Source of the DNA: Blautia_A ammoniilytica
GTDB taxonomy: Bacteria; Bacillota; Clostridia; Lachnospirales; Lachnospiraceae
DNA length: 64,000 nt
Direction of reading: 5' to 3'
NCBI RefSeq assembly: GCF_025566965.1
Contig: NZ_JAOQJL010000012.1
Location: 1-64,000, forward strand
Part shown: positions 43,727 to 51,503 of the stretch, piece by piece
How the letters are laid out: the number at the start of each line of letters is the position of its first letter
Position numbering within the stretch: the first letter of the stretch is position 1
Program-made: the position numbers and the translations under genes
The notes under the pieces: model-generated
The model's database searches: none
What the model was told of the DNA's origin: nothing
Seen by the model: the letters and a program-made list of their open reading frames with translations, nothing else

Positions 43727-45349
43727 ATGGCAAAAGAGATTAAATATGGCGCAGAAGCCAGAGCAGCACTTGAAGCTGGTGTGAATAAATTAGCTGATGC
43801 AGTAAGAGTAACACTTGGACCGAAAGGAAGAAACGTAGTTCTTGATAAACAGTTCGGTGCTCCGCTGATCACTAACGATGGTGTTACCATTGCGAAAGAG
43901 ATTGAGCTTGAGGATGCATTTGAAAATATGGGTGCACAGCTGATTAAAGAAGTAGCATCCAAAACCAACGATGTTGCAGGTGATGGTACTACAACTGCTA
44001 CAGTACTTGCTCAGGCAATGGTACATGAGGGAATGAGAAACCTGGCAGCAGGTGCAAACCCGATCATTATGAGAAAAGGTATGAAGAAAGCTACAGATGT
44101 TGCTGTAGAAGCAATCAAGAAGATGAGCCAGAAAGTAAGCGGCAAATCCCAGATCGCAAATGTAGCAGCAATTTCTGCAAGTGATGAAGAGGTTGGTAAG
44201 CTGGTAGCTGATGCTATGGAGAAGGTTTCCAATGATGGTGTTATCACTGTAGAAGAATCCAAGACTATGCATACAGAGCTTGACCTGGTAGAAGGTATGC
44301 AGTTTGACCGTGGATATATTTCAGCATATATGTCCACAGATATGGAGAAAATGGAAGCAACACTGGAAGATCCATATATCCTGATCACAGATAAGAAGAT
44401 CAGCAATATCCAGGAAGTTCTTCCGCTTCTGGAGCAGATCGTTCAGGCTGGAGCAAAGCTTCTGATCATTGCAGAGGATGTTGAGGGTGAGGCTCTTACT
44501 ACTCTGATCGTAAACAAATTAAGAGGAACCTTCCAGGTAGTGGCTGTTAAAGCTCCTGGCTATGGTGACAGAAGAAAAGAAATGCTTCAGGATATTGCAA
44601 TCCTTACAGGCGGTACAGTGATCTCTGATGAGGTTGGTCTGGAACTGAAGGATGCTACAATGGCTCAGTTAGGCCGTGCAAAATCCGTTAAAGTTGCAAA
44701 AGAGAATACCGTTATCGTTGACGGTCTTGGAAAGAAAGAAGATATTGCAAACCGTGTTGCACAGATCCGTGCTCAGATTGAGGAGACAAAATCTGATTTC
44801 GACAGAGAGAAGCTTCAGGAAAGACTTGCAAAACTGTCTGGCGGTGTAGCTGTGATCCGTGTTGGTGCTGCAACTGAGACAGAGATGAAAGAAGCAAAAC
44901 TTCGTATGGAAGACGCCCTGGCAGCTACAAGAGCAGCTGTTGAGGAAGGCATTATCGCAGGTGGCGGTTCTGCTTACATCCATGCTACCAAAGAGGTTGG
45001 TGAGCTGGCTGCATCTCTTGAGGGAGATGAGAAGACCGGTGCCAACATCATCCTGAAAGCACTGGAGGCTCCTCTGTTCCGTATTTCTGCAAATGCAGGA
45101 CTTGAGGGATCCGTGATCATCAATAAAGTAAAAGAGTCTGAGCCAGGAATTGGTTTTGATGCTCTGAATGAAAAATATGTGGATATGGTTAGTGCAGGTA
45201 TCCTTGATCCTGCAAAAGTTACCAGAAGTGCCCTTCAGAACGCTACAAGCGTTGCATCTACACTGCTTACAACAGAGTCTGTTGTTGCAAACATCAAAGA
45301 AGATGCACCGGCAGTACCGGCTGGCGGACAGGGAATGGGTATGATGTAA
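43727..45349 (+). CDS. groEL: Chaperonin GroEL
   Basis: 540 residues from the ATG at 43727, which gives the canonical MAKEIKYG start; in-frame TTG and ATG codons at 43718 and 43721 are too near AGGAGG. ATP-binding and folding-chamber motifs DGTTTATVLAQ and the C-terminal GGM-type tail (QGMGMM) are present. Expressed with groES under HrcA control and closed by a terminator. Confidence 0.97.
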   Translation: MAKEIKYGAEARAALEAGVNKLADAVRVTLGPKGRNVVLDKQFGAPLITNDGVTIAKEIELEDAFENMGAQLIKEVASKTNDVAGDGTTTATVLAQAMVHEGMRNLAAGANPIIMRKGMKKATDVAVEAIKKMSQKVSGKSQIANVAAISASDEEVGKLVADAMEKVSNDGVITVEESKTMHTELDLVEGMQFDRGYISAYMSTDMEKMEATLEDPYILITDKKISNIQEVLPLLEQIVQAGAKLLIIAEDVEGEALTTLIVNKLRGTFQVVAVKAPGYGDRRKEMLQDIAILTGGTVISDEVGLELKDATMAQLGRAKSVKVAKENTVIVDGLGKKEDIANRVAQIRAQIEETKSDFDREKLQERLAKLSGGVAVIRVGAATETEMKEAKLRMEDALAATRAAVEEGIIAGGGSAYIHATKEVGELAASLEGDEKTGANIILKALEAPLFRISANAGLEGSVIINKVKESEPGIGFDALNEKYVDMVSAGILDPAKVTRSALQNATSVASTLLTTESVVANIKEDAPAVPAGGQGMGMM

Positions 45350-45396
45350 TCCCAGCCACATTATAAAGAGGCACATCATAAAGAAAGTATAAATTG

Positions 45397-45430
45397 GGGT
45401 CGGCGTCATAGACGCTGGCCCTGTTTTGTG
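45397..45430 (+). terminator. Terminator of groESL
   Basis: An 11-bp GC-rich stem with two G-U pairs (45397-45407 and 45411-45421) around a three-base loop is followed by TGTTTTG. Confidence 0.7.
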
Positions 45431-45546
45431 ATATACTGAAAAAAATGTCAGGAATAGTAGAAGATGTACTGGAAGCTGCTCACTTGAATTGAGCTTTCTG
45501 ACAATTACAAAAATTAAAAACAAAAAAAGAAATAGGAGAAGATGTT

Positions 45547-46053
45547 ATGAGTGACTTATATCAGGAGCATCTGGTAAAGAAAGAGCGCACAGCAGCGGAT
45601 TCTGCAGTCCGGATCGCAGTGATAGGATTTACGGCACTTTTTGTTGTGGCAGGTTTGTTTATCACACCCTTTGCTCTGCTTCTGGCACTGGTTCTTGGTC
45701 TGGCAGGGTATTTTATACTGTTTCCAAGGACAGACCTGGAGTATGAGTATCTTTATGTGAACGGTGAACTGGACATTGACAAGATCATGGCCAAATCCAA
45801 GAGAAAAAGAGTTAAAAATCTGGATATTAAGAATGCAGATCTGGTAGCTCCCCTTACCTCCCACAGGATGGATTATTACAACAATAACCAGAAGATGAAG
45901 GTGTACGATTTTTCTTCTGGAAATGCTGAGCACAAGCGTTTTGCCATGATCATCAGAGATAATGGAGAGTCCTGCAAAGTGATCCTGGAGCCGGATGAGA
46001 AGATGATCCAGGCGATTCGGAGCAGTGCGCCAAGCAAGGTCTTTCTGGACTGA
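45547..46053 (+). CDS. Uncharacterised two-helix membrane protein (possibly DUF6106)
   Basis: 168 residues. A charged N-terminus is followed by a hydrophobic hairpin (VIGFTALFVVAGLFITPFALLLALVLGLAGYFILF in two segments) and a C-terminal cytoplasmic domain of about 110 residues with YEYLYVNGELDIDKIM. I associate this layout with the DUF6106 family of Lachnospiraceae, but not firmly. GGAGAAG precedes the ATG. It stands alone between groEL and guaB. Confidence 0.65.
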   Translation: MSDLYQEHLVKKERTAADSAVRIAVIGFTALFVVAGLFITPFALLLALVLGLAGYFILFPRTDLEYEYLYVNGELDIDKIMAKSKRKRVKNLDIKNADLVAPLTSHRMDYYNNNQKMKVYDFSSGNAEHKRFAMIIRDNGESCKVILEPDEKMIQAIRSSAPSKVFLD

Positions 46054-46080
46054 GTAAACAGGTTGTGACAAGGTCTTTTT

Positions 46081-46135
46081 GGCCTGACCCAGTGTGTCAT
46101 GGCAAGGTTTTTCCGGCCTGACCCAGTGTGTCATG
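46081..46135 (+). repeat. 34-bp tandem repeat upstream of guaB
   Basis: A 21-base unit beginning GGCCTGACCC occurs at 46081-46101 and again, identically, at 46115-46135. A decayed third copy (GGCTAACCCGGT) lies at about 46150, just before the -35 box of guaB, and a decayed AGGTCTTTCTGGACTG lies upstream within the preceding gene's end. Confidence 0.75.
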
Positions 46136-46162
46136 CTAAGAACTTTTAAGGCTAACCCGGTA

Positions 46163-46191
46163 TTGACACTGATTATTTTTTTTGCTAAACT
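46163..46191 (+). promoter_or_regulatory. Promoter of guaB
   Basis: A perfect TTGACA (46163-46168), a 17-bp T-rich spacer and TAAACT (46186-46191), 55 bases before the ATG. Confidence 0.7.
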
Positions 46192-46246
46192 ATGGAACAA
46201 TACATAAAAAATAAAACACAAAACATTTAACAAGGGAGGAAATGCA

Positions 46247-47704
46247 ATGGGTACTATCATTGGAGAGGGCATTACATTTGACGATGTTCTTTTAGTTCCG
46301 GCGTATTCAAAGGTAATTCCGAATCAGGTTGATGTAACCACGTATCTGACCAAGAAAGTAAAATTAAACATACCGCTGATGAGTGCAGGTATGGATACCG
46401 TTACAGAGCACAGAATGGCGATTGCCATGGCCAGACAGGGTGGTATTGGTATTATTCACAAGAATATGTCTATCGAGGCGCAGGCTGATGAGGTAGATAA
46501 AGTTAAGCGTTCCGAGAACGGCGTTATCACAGACCCATTCTATTTGTCCCCAGAGCACACATTGAAGGATGCCAACGACCTGATGGCAAAATTCCGTATT
46601 TCAGGTGTTCCGATCACAGAAGGCAGAAAGCTGGTAGGTATCATTACCAACCGTGACCTTAAGTTTGAGACAGACTTTTCCAAGAAGATTAAAGAATGCA
46701 TGACTTCTGAAGGACTGATCACTGCAAAAGAAGGGATCACTCTTGAAGATGCAAAGAAGATTCTTGCCAAGTCCCGTAAAGAGAAGCTTCCCATTGTTGA
46801 TGATGACTTCAACTTAAAGGGACTGATCACTATTAAGGATATTGAGAAGCAGATCAAATATCCGCTGGCAGCGAAGGATTCCCAGGGACGTCTGCTCTGT
46901 GGTGCAGCTGTAGGTATTACAGCTAATGTACTTGCACGTGTAGAGGCACTGGTTGCAGCTAACGTAGATGTGATCGTGATCGATTCAGCCCACGGCCATT
47001 CTGAGAATATCCTCCGTGCTGTTCGGGAGATCAAGGCAGCATATCCGGAGCTTCAGGTGATCGCAGGGAATGTAGCTACAGGAGCAGCTACAAAGGCTCT
47101 GATCGATGCAGGAGTGGATGCTGTTAAAGTTGGTATCGGACCTGGATCTATTTGTACTACCCGTGTGGTTGCTGGTATTGGTGTTCCGCAGATCACAGCA
47201 GTTATGGACTGCTACGAAGTGGCAAGCCGTTATGATATCCCTATCATTGCAGATGGTGGTATTAAGTATTCCGGTGATATTACTAAGGCGATCGCAGCAG
47301 GTGCTAATGTGTGTATGATGGGAAGCATGTTCGCAGGATGCGATGAGAGTCCGGGAACATTTGAATTATATCAGGGAAGAAAGTACAAGGTATATCGCGG
47401 TATGGGATCTATTGCAGCTATGGAGAACGGCAGCAAGGATCGTTATTTCCAGGAGAATGCCAAGAAGCTTGTTCCTGAAGGTGTTGAGGGCCGTGTAGCA
47501 TACAAGGGTCATTTGGAGGATACTGTATTCCAGTTAATGGGCGGCCTTCGTTCAGGTATGGGATACTGTGGTGCTGAGAATATTGAGATACTGAAGACAA
47601 CCGGCAGATTTGTTAAGATCTCCGCTGCATCTCTGAAAGAGTCTCATCCTCATGATATCCACATCACAAAGGAAGCACCGAACTACAGTGTAGATGATAA
47701 ATAA
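46247..47704 (+). CDS. guaB: IMP dehydrogenase
   Basis: 485 residues. Oxidises IMP to XMP, the committed step to GTP. A TIM barrel with an inserted pair of CBS domains (about residues 95-205, SEGLITAKEGITLEDAKKIL). The catalytic cysteine loop is GPGSICTTRVV, the IMP site DGGIKYSGDI, and the flap region carries YRGMGSIAAM. GGGAGG precedes the ATG. An amidase gene starts 2 bp after its stop. Confidence 0.97.
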   Translation: MGTIIGEGITFDDVLLVPAYSKVIPNQVDVTTYLTKKVKLNIPLMSAGMDTVTEHRMAIAMARQGGIGIIHKNMSIEAQADEVDKVKRSENGVITDPFYLSPEHTLKDANDLMAKFRISGVPITEGRKLVGIITNRDLKFETDFSKKIKECMTSEGLITAKEGITLEDAKKILAKSRKEKLPIVDDDFNLKGLITIKDIEKQIKYPLAAKDSQGRLLCGAAVGITANVLARVEALVAANVDVIVIDSAHGHSENILRAVREIKAAYPELQVIAGNVATGAATKALIDAGVDAVKVGIGPGSICTTRVVAGIGVPQITAVMDCYEVASRYDIPIIADGGIKYSGDITKAIAAGANVCMMGSMFAGCDESPGTFELYQGRKYKVYRGMGSIAAMENGSKDRYFQENAKKLVPEGVEGRVAYKGHLEDTVFQLMGGLRSGMGYCGAENIEILKTTGRFVKISAASLKESHPHDIHITKEAPNYSVDDK

Positions 47705-47706
47705 AT

Positions 47707-48480
47707 ATGACAGATAAATCTCCCAGGCCGTCTTTTCCAAGGCGGCCTGATTTACATAAAGAGAAAAGAACAATACCTGGAAAAAGGCAGCGGATACGGC
47801 AGCGTAACCGGCGGCTGATCCTTGCGTGCAGCCTTTTACTGCTGATCCTTGTCTGCATGATCTGGCTGATCAACAGAAAGTATACAGCAGATCAGTCAGA
47901 GGAAATGACCAGTCAGAATGCATCCAGTGCAGAGGGTACTTCCGATGGCCCTCAGCAGTGGCAGGAACAGGGAGCACCGTATATTGATGTGCAGCTGCTT
48001 ACCCCTAATGAGTATTCCAGGCCGCAGCTGCCCATTGCACAGGTTAATTATATTGCCATTCATTATACAGCTAATCCGGGAGCCTCTGCACAGGACAACA
48101 GGGATTATTTTGAGAATCTGTCCTGGACCCATGAGACAAAGGTAAGCAGCCATTTTGTGATTGGACTGGAGGGCGAGGTGATCCAGTGTATTCCATCTTT
48201 TGAGATGTCCTATGCCACCAATTCCAGGAACGTAGACACTTTGTCTATTGAGTGCTGCCATCCAGACGAGACCGGGAAGTTTAATGATACCACTTATGAA
48301 TCTTGCGTAAAACTGGCAGCCTGGCTTTGTGTGCGTTTTGGACTGGATCAGGATGCAGTGATCCGGCATTATGATGTAACAGGGAAAGAATGCCCTAAAT
48401 ATTATGTGGATAATCCTCAGGCCTGGGAGCAGATGAAGGCTGATATACAGGCTCGCATTCAGGCGGTTCAAGTCGAGTAG
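47707..48480 (+). CDS. Membrane-anchored N-acetylmuramoyl-L-alanine amidase (Amidase_2)
   Basis: 257 residues. A basic N-terminus is followed by one membrane segment (LILACSLLLLILVCMIWLI in two-line form), a Ser/Gln-rich linker, then an amidase-2/PGRP zinc domain. Zinc ligands are visible in IAIHYTA, IRHYDVTGKECP and the companion motif SSHFVIGLEGEVIQCIP. It cleaves the lactyl-peptide bond of peptidoglycan outside the membrane. It starts 2 bp after guaB without a clear ribosome site, so it depends on coupling. Its last codons (QVE-stop) lie inside an interspersed repeat. Confidence 0.85.
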   Translation: MTDKSPRPSFPRRPDLHKEKRTIPGKRQRIRQRNRRLILACSLLLLILVCMIWLINRKYTADQSEEMTSQNASSAEGTSDGPQQWQEQGAPYIDVQLLTPNEYSRPQLPIAQVNYIAIHYTANPGASAQDNRDYFENLSWTHETKVSSHFVIGLEGEVIQCIPSFEMSYATNSRNVDTLSIECCHPDETGKFNDTTYESCVKLAAWLCVRFGLDQDAVIRHYDVTGKECPKYYVDNPQAWEQMKADIQARIQAVQVE

Positions 48481-48500
48481 CCGCGAGACTTGGCGCGTGA
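48467..48500 (+). repeat. Half copy of palindromic element B
   Basis: A 33-34 base match, with one substitution, to the reverse complement of 13069-13102 (TCAAGTCGAG ... GGCGCGTGA). It spans the stop codon of the amidase gene. At both places the repeat sits at the 3' end of a gene and in the same orientation relative to it. The partner arm of the palindrome is missing here. Confidence 0.75.
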
Positions 48501-48533
48501 ATAGGTTTTTCAACACCAAATATTTTTGGGGGC

Positions 48534-48562
48534 TTGAAAATAGGAAAAATCTATTGTATAGT
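48534..48562 (+). promoter_or_regulatory. Promoter of the ZTP-riboswitch operon
   Basis: TTGAAA (48534-48539), a 17-bp spacer and TATAGT (48557-48562). Transcription would begin at about 48569, exactly at the riboswitch. Confidence 0.75.
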
Positions 48563-48568
48563 AAAAAA

Positions 48569-48646
48569 GAGCTGCACAACTGGCGGATCGTAGGGCAAAC
48601 CTACAGGGAGTGCAGTATATGAAAATGTCGACCGCCTGGGCAGCCT
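48569..48646 (+). promoter_or_regulatory. ZTP (pfl) riboswitch aptamer
   Basis: P1 is CTGCAC/GTGCAG (48572-48577 and 48610-48615). The conserved ACTGGCGG (about 48579-48586) forms a pseudoknot with CCGCC (48632-48636), and the second domain carries the CCGCCTGGGCA signature. The pfl aptamer senses ZMP/ZTP, the intermediate AICAR nucleotide that builds up when folate runs short. The two genes downstream consume exactly that metabolite. Confidence 0.92.
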
Positions 48647-48672
48647 GGTAAGAGGGCTTCCCAGGTTTTTTG
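48635..48672 (+). terminator. Riboswitch-controlled terminator
   Basis: CCTGGG-AGCC (48635-48645) pairs with GGGCT-CCCAGG (48654-48665) ahead of a T6 run. The left arm overlaps the conserved 3' domain of the aptamer, so ligand binding must compete with it: an ON switch acting by antitermination. Confidence 0.88.
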
Positions 48673-48713
48673 TACACAAAAAAGAGAAAAGGTAAAGCAA
48701 AGGAGCAAAGATT

Positions 48714-49427
48714 ATGGAAATGTTGTCACTGGAAAAAGAACTGAAAGAAAATTCTTATCCTGGCAGAGGGATCGTGATCGGACGGTCTGCAGATGGAACA
48801 AAGGCTGTAACAGCATATTTTATCATGGGCAGAAGTGAAAACAGCAGAAACCGTATTTTTGTAGAAGAAGGAGAGGGGATCCGTACACAGGCCTTTGACC
48901 CTTCCAAACTGGTTGATCCAAGTTTGATCATTTATGCTCCGGTACGTGTTCTGGGCAATAAGACGATTGTTACAAATGGTGATCAGACAGATACCATCTA
49001 TGAGGGAATGGATCATCAGCTTACATTTGAACAGTCCCTTCGCAGCAGAGAATTTGAGCCAGATGGACCAAACTATACGCCTCGTATTTCCGGTGTTATG
49101 CATGTGGAAAATGGTTCCTACAGCTATGCAATGTCTATTTTGAAAAGCAATAATGGGGATCCATCTTCTTGCAACAGATATACCTTTGCCTATTCAAATG
49201 CAAAAGCAGGAGAAGGACATTTTATCCACACATACAAGTGCGACGGGAATCCGCTTCCAAGCTTCGAAGGAGAGCCTAAGCTGGTAGCCATCCCGGATGA
49301 TATGGATGCATTTGCAGAGTTGTTGTGGAACAGCCTGAATCCTGACAACAAAGTATCTCTGTTTGTAAGGTACATTGATATTGCAACAGGCAGCTATGTA
49401 TCAAAGATCGTAAACAAGAATCAGTAA
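48714..49427 (+). CDS. IMP cyclohydrolase, stand-alone (PurO-like)
   Basis: 237 residues of the IMP_cyclohyd (PF07826) family, first known from archaeal PurO. It closes FAICAR to IMP, the last step of purine synthesis. Recognisable segments are YPGRGIVIGRS near the N-terminus, FIMGRSENSRNR, and a conserved YTPRISGV. It replaces the N-terminal half of the usual bifunctional PurH. The downstream gene supplies the formyltransferase half. Controlled by the ZTP riboswitch. Confidence 0.85.
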   Translation: MEMLSLEKELKENSYPGRGIVIGRSADGTKAVTAYFIMGRSENSRNRIFVEEGEGIRTQAFDPSKLVDPSLIIYAPVRVLGNKTIVTNGDQTDTIYEGMDHQLTFEQSLRSREFEPDGPNYTPRISGVMHVENGSYSYAMSILKSNNGDPSSCNRYTFAYSNAKAGEGHFIHTYKCDGNPLPSFEGEPKLVAIPDDMDAFAELLWNSLNPDNKVSLFVRYIDIATGSYVSKIVNKNQ

Positions 49428-49449
49428 TCAGAAGAAGGAGGAGACAATA

Positions 49450-50634
49450 ATGAAAGAATTAGAGTTAAAATATGGATGCAACCCAAATCAGAAACCTTCC
49501 AGGATTTACATGGAGGATGGATCAGAACTTCCAATCAAGGTTCTTTCAGGAAGACCTGGATACATTAATTTTCTGGATGCATTTAACGGATGGCAGCTGG
49601 TATGCGATCTGAAGAAAGCTACCGGTCTCCCAGCTGCCACATCTTTCAAGCATGTTTCACCTGCAGGGGCTTCCATTGGCCTTCCGCTGACAGAGACTCT
49701 TGCAAAGATCTACTGGGTAGACGATATGGATTGGAAGAACTTTTCACCGCTGGCATGTGCATATGCAAGAGCAAGAGGTGCAGACCGTATGTCATCCTTT
49801 GGAGATTTCATTTCCCTTTCTGATGTGTGTGATAAAGATACAGCCCTTTTGATCAAGAGAGAGGTATCTGACGGTGTGATCGCACCTGGATATACACAGG
49901 AGGCATTGGAGATCCTTCAGCAGAAGAAAAAAGGCAACTACAATGTGATCCAGATCGATCCGGACTTTGTGCCTGCACCTGTAGAACATAAGCAGGTATA
50001 TGGTGTTACTTTTGAACAGGGAAGACAGGAGCTGGCTATTGACGATCAGCTGATCTCCAATATTGTGACTGCTAAGAAAGATCTTTCAGAAGAAGCAAAA
50101 AGAGATATGAAAGTGGCTCTTATCGTCTTGAAGTATACTCAGTCCAATTCTGTATGCTACGTAAAAGACGGACAGGCTATTGGTGTTGGTGCAGGACAGC
50201 AGTCCCGTGTGCATTGTACAAGACTGGCAGGACAGAAGGCTGATAACTGGTTCCTTCGTCAGAGTCCGAAGGTGCTGAACCTGCCTTTTAAAAAGGAAAT
50301 TTCAAGAGCAGAACGAGACAATGCCATTGATGTGTATATTGGTGAGGAATACATGGATGTTCTGGCTGACGGTAAGTGGGAGAAAACCTTTACACAGAAA
50401 CCGGAGATTTTTACAGCCCAGGAGAAACGTGCATGGCTGGATCAGATGACAGATGTAACACTTGGTTCTGATGCATTCTTCCCATTCAGCGACAATATTG
50501 AGCGTGCACATAAAAGTGGTGTGAAGTATATTGCACAGCCTGGTGGATCTGTAAGAGATGCAGATGTGATCGCTACCTGTGACAGCTATGGAATGGTTAT
50601 GGCATTTACCGGAATCCGTCTGTTCCACCATTAA
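49450..50634 (+). CDS. AICAR formyltransferase, stand-alone (PurH C-terminal type)
   Basis: 394 residues. Transfers a formyl group from 10-formyl-tetrahydrofolate to AICAR. The catalytic lysine-histidine pair is in FKHVSPAGAS, as in the bifunctional enzymes; the VGAGQQSRVH and GVKYIAQPGGSVRD motifs complete the site. It lacks the cyclohydrolase domain, which is provided by the preceding gene 22 bp upstream. Together they make a split PurH. Confidence 0.92.
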   Translation: MKELELKYGCNPNQKPSRIYMEDGSELPIKVLSGRPGYINFLDAFNGWQLVCDLKKATGLPAATSFKHVSPAGASIGLPLTETLAKIYWVDDMDWKNFSPLACAYARARGADRMSSFGDFISLSDVCDKDTALLIKREVSDGVIAPGYTQEALEILQQKKKGNYNVIQIDPDFVPAPVEHKQVYGVTFEQGRQELAIDDQLISNIVTAKKDLSEEAKRDMKVALIVLKYTQSNSVCYVKDGQAIGVGAGQQSRVHCTRLAGQKADNWFLRQSPKVLNLPFKKEISRAERDNAIDVYIGEEYMDVLADGKWEKTFTQKPEIFTAQEKRAWLDQMTDVTLGSDAFFPFSDNIERAHKSGVKYIAQPGGSVRDADVIATCDSYGMVMAFTGIRLFHH

Positions 50635-50673
50635 TTGATTTTAAAGAAAGCAGAGCTATAAATATAGTAATAA

Positions 50674-50720
50674 GACAGCAGGACTTCTTAGCGTATAGCA
50701 GGAAGTTTTGCTGTTATTTT
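50674..50720 (+). terminator. Terminator of the IMP synthesis operon
   Basis: GACAGCAGGACTTC pairs with GAAGTTTTGCTGTT (G-U pairs included), followed by ATTTT. Just after it, 50761-50786 resembles the left half of palindromic element B (AACGCTCCGC-AGGATGC). Confidence 0.65.
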
Positions 50721-50802
50721 ATGTAACAGGAAATTACTCCATAATGTTTCCTTGTATAAAAACGCTCCGCAGGATGCAGCAATTGACTGGAAGATTCTAA
50801 AC

Positions 50803-50830
50803 AAAAAAACCGGAAGAAAAATCTTCCGGC
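50803..50830 (-). terminator. Terminator of tRNA-Gly
   Basis: CCGGAAGA-AAAA-TCTTCCGG (50810-50829). On the minus strand it is followed by a T7 run. Confidence 0.8.
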
Positions 50831-50836
50831 ATCAAG

Positions 50837-50909
50837 AGCGATAGACGGGGCTCGAACCCGCGGTCTCGACCTTGGCAAGGTCGCGCGTTACCAACTACGC
50901 CACTATCGC
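50837..50909 (-). tRNA. tRNA-Gly (GCC)
   Basis: Cloverleaf on the minus strand: acceptor GCGATAG/CTATCGC, D arm with AGTTGGTA, anticodon stem CGACC/GGTCG with loop TTGCCAA (anticodon GCC), and T arm GCGGG-TTCGAGC-CCCGT. No CCA is encoded. Confidence 0.95.
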
Positions 50910-50941
50910 ATTTGTTATTGTTTGTCTCAAGGACAAGACAT

Positions 50942-50970
50942 ATGTTACCATATAAATGAGTGGTTGTCAA
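50942..50970 (-). promoter_or_regulatory. Promoter of tRNA-Gly
   Basis: On the minus strand TTGACA (50970-50965), a 17-bp spacer and TAACAT (50947-50942), about 33 bases upstream of the tRNA. Confidence 0.7.
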
Positions 50971-51035
50971 ATGGTTTTTTGGAAAAATTATATTTTTTTT
51001 ATTATTTTAAAAACTCAAAAAATTTAAAAAAGTTG

Positions 51036-51065
51036 TTGACAAAGTGACGGATATGATAGTATAAT
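51036..51065 (+). promoter_or_regulatory. Promoter of the tRNA-Val/tRNA-Met cluster
   Basis: TTGACA (51036-51041), an 18-bp spacer and TATAAT (51060-51065), with A/T tracts upstream that could act as an UP element. Confidence 0.85.
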
Positions 51066-51115
51066 AGCAAAGCAAGTTGTGACAGGGATGAATACTTTTT
51101 TACAGCTTGATACAT

Positions 51116-51188
51116 GGGGTCTTAGCTCAGCTGGGAGAGCATCTGCCTTACAAGCAGAGGGTCATAGGTTCGAGCCCTATAGGCCCCA
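51116..51188 (+). tRNA. tRNA-Val (TAC)
   Basis: Acceptor GGGGTCT/AGGCCCC, anticodon stem CTGCC with loop TTACAAG giving anticodon TAC, T arm ATAGG-TTCGAGC-CCTAT. No encoded CCA. Confidence 0.95.
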
Positions 51189-51203
51189 TACTTATGAATA
51201 TAT

Positions 51204-51277
51204 GGCGAGATAGCTCAGTTGGCTAGAGCACACGGTTCATACCCGTGGTGTCGAGGGTTCAAATCCCCCTCTCGCTA
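51204..51277 (+). tRNA. tRNA-Met (CAT), copy 1
   Basis: Acceptor GGCGAGA/TCTCGCT with a terminal G-U pair, anticodon stem CACGG/CCGTG with loop TTCATAC (anticodon CAT), T arm GAGGG-TTCAAAT-CCCCC. It lacks the three consecutive G-C pairs of an initiator anticodon stem, so it is an elongator Met tRNA; a CAT-bearing Ile2 tRNA cannot be fully excluded. Confidence 0.9.
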
Positions 51278-51303
51278 CTTGTGATTCACCAACAATTTTA
51301 TAT

Positions 51304-51377
51304 GGCGAGATAGCTCAGTTGGCTAGAGCACACGGTTCATACCCGTGGTGTCGAGGGTTCAAATCCCCCTCTCGCTA
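51304..51377 (+). tRNA. tRNA-Met (CAT), copy 2
   Basis: Identical to the copy exactly 100 bp upstream, including a few bases on either side (TAT before, AC/T after). A recent tandem duplication. Followed by a terminator. Confidence 0.9.
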
Positions 51378-51386
51378 CTATACGAG

Positions 51387-51418
51387 AACTGCAGATCATG
51401 TGTATCTGCAGTTTTTTT
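51387..51418 (+). terminator. Terminator of the tRNA cluster
   Basis: AACTGCAGAT/ATCTGCAGTT stem with a seven-base loop and a T7 tract. Confidence 0.88.
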
Positions 51419-51427
51419 GCTTTATAG

Positions 51428-51503
51428 GATACCAGTGTTCCAAGGTCTTTCATCCACTTATGAGTAAGCTCATGTGGATGAAAGGCCTTTTGACACTGGT
51501 ATC
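51428..51503. other. 76-bp hairpin overlapping the 3' end of the ROK gene
   Basis: Long complementary arms: GATACCAGTG/CACTGGTATC at the ends, AAGGTCTTTCATCCAC/GTGGATGAAAGGCCTT inside, and an apical ATGAG-TAAG-CTCAT. It reaches the ROK stop codon (51502-51504). There is no T-tract on either side, so it may stabilise the message 3' end or be a repeat element instead of a simple terminator. Confidence 0.65.

Noticed and set aside
44669..45523. 284-codon minus-strand frame
   Set aside because: Antisense to groEL and across its terminator; composition unlike a real protein.
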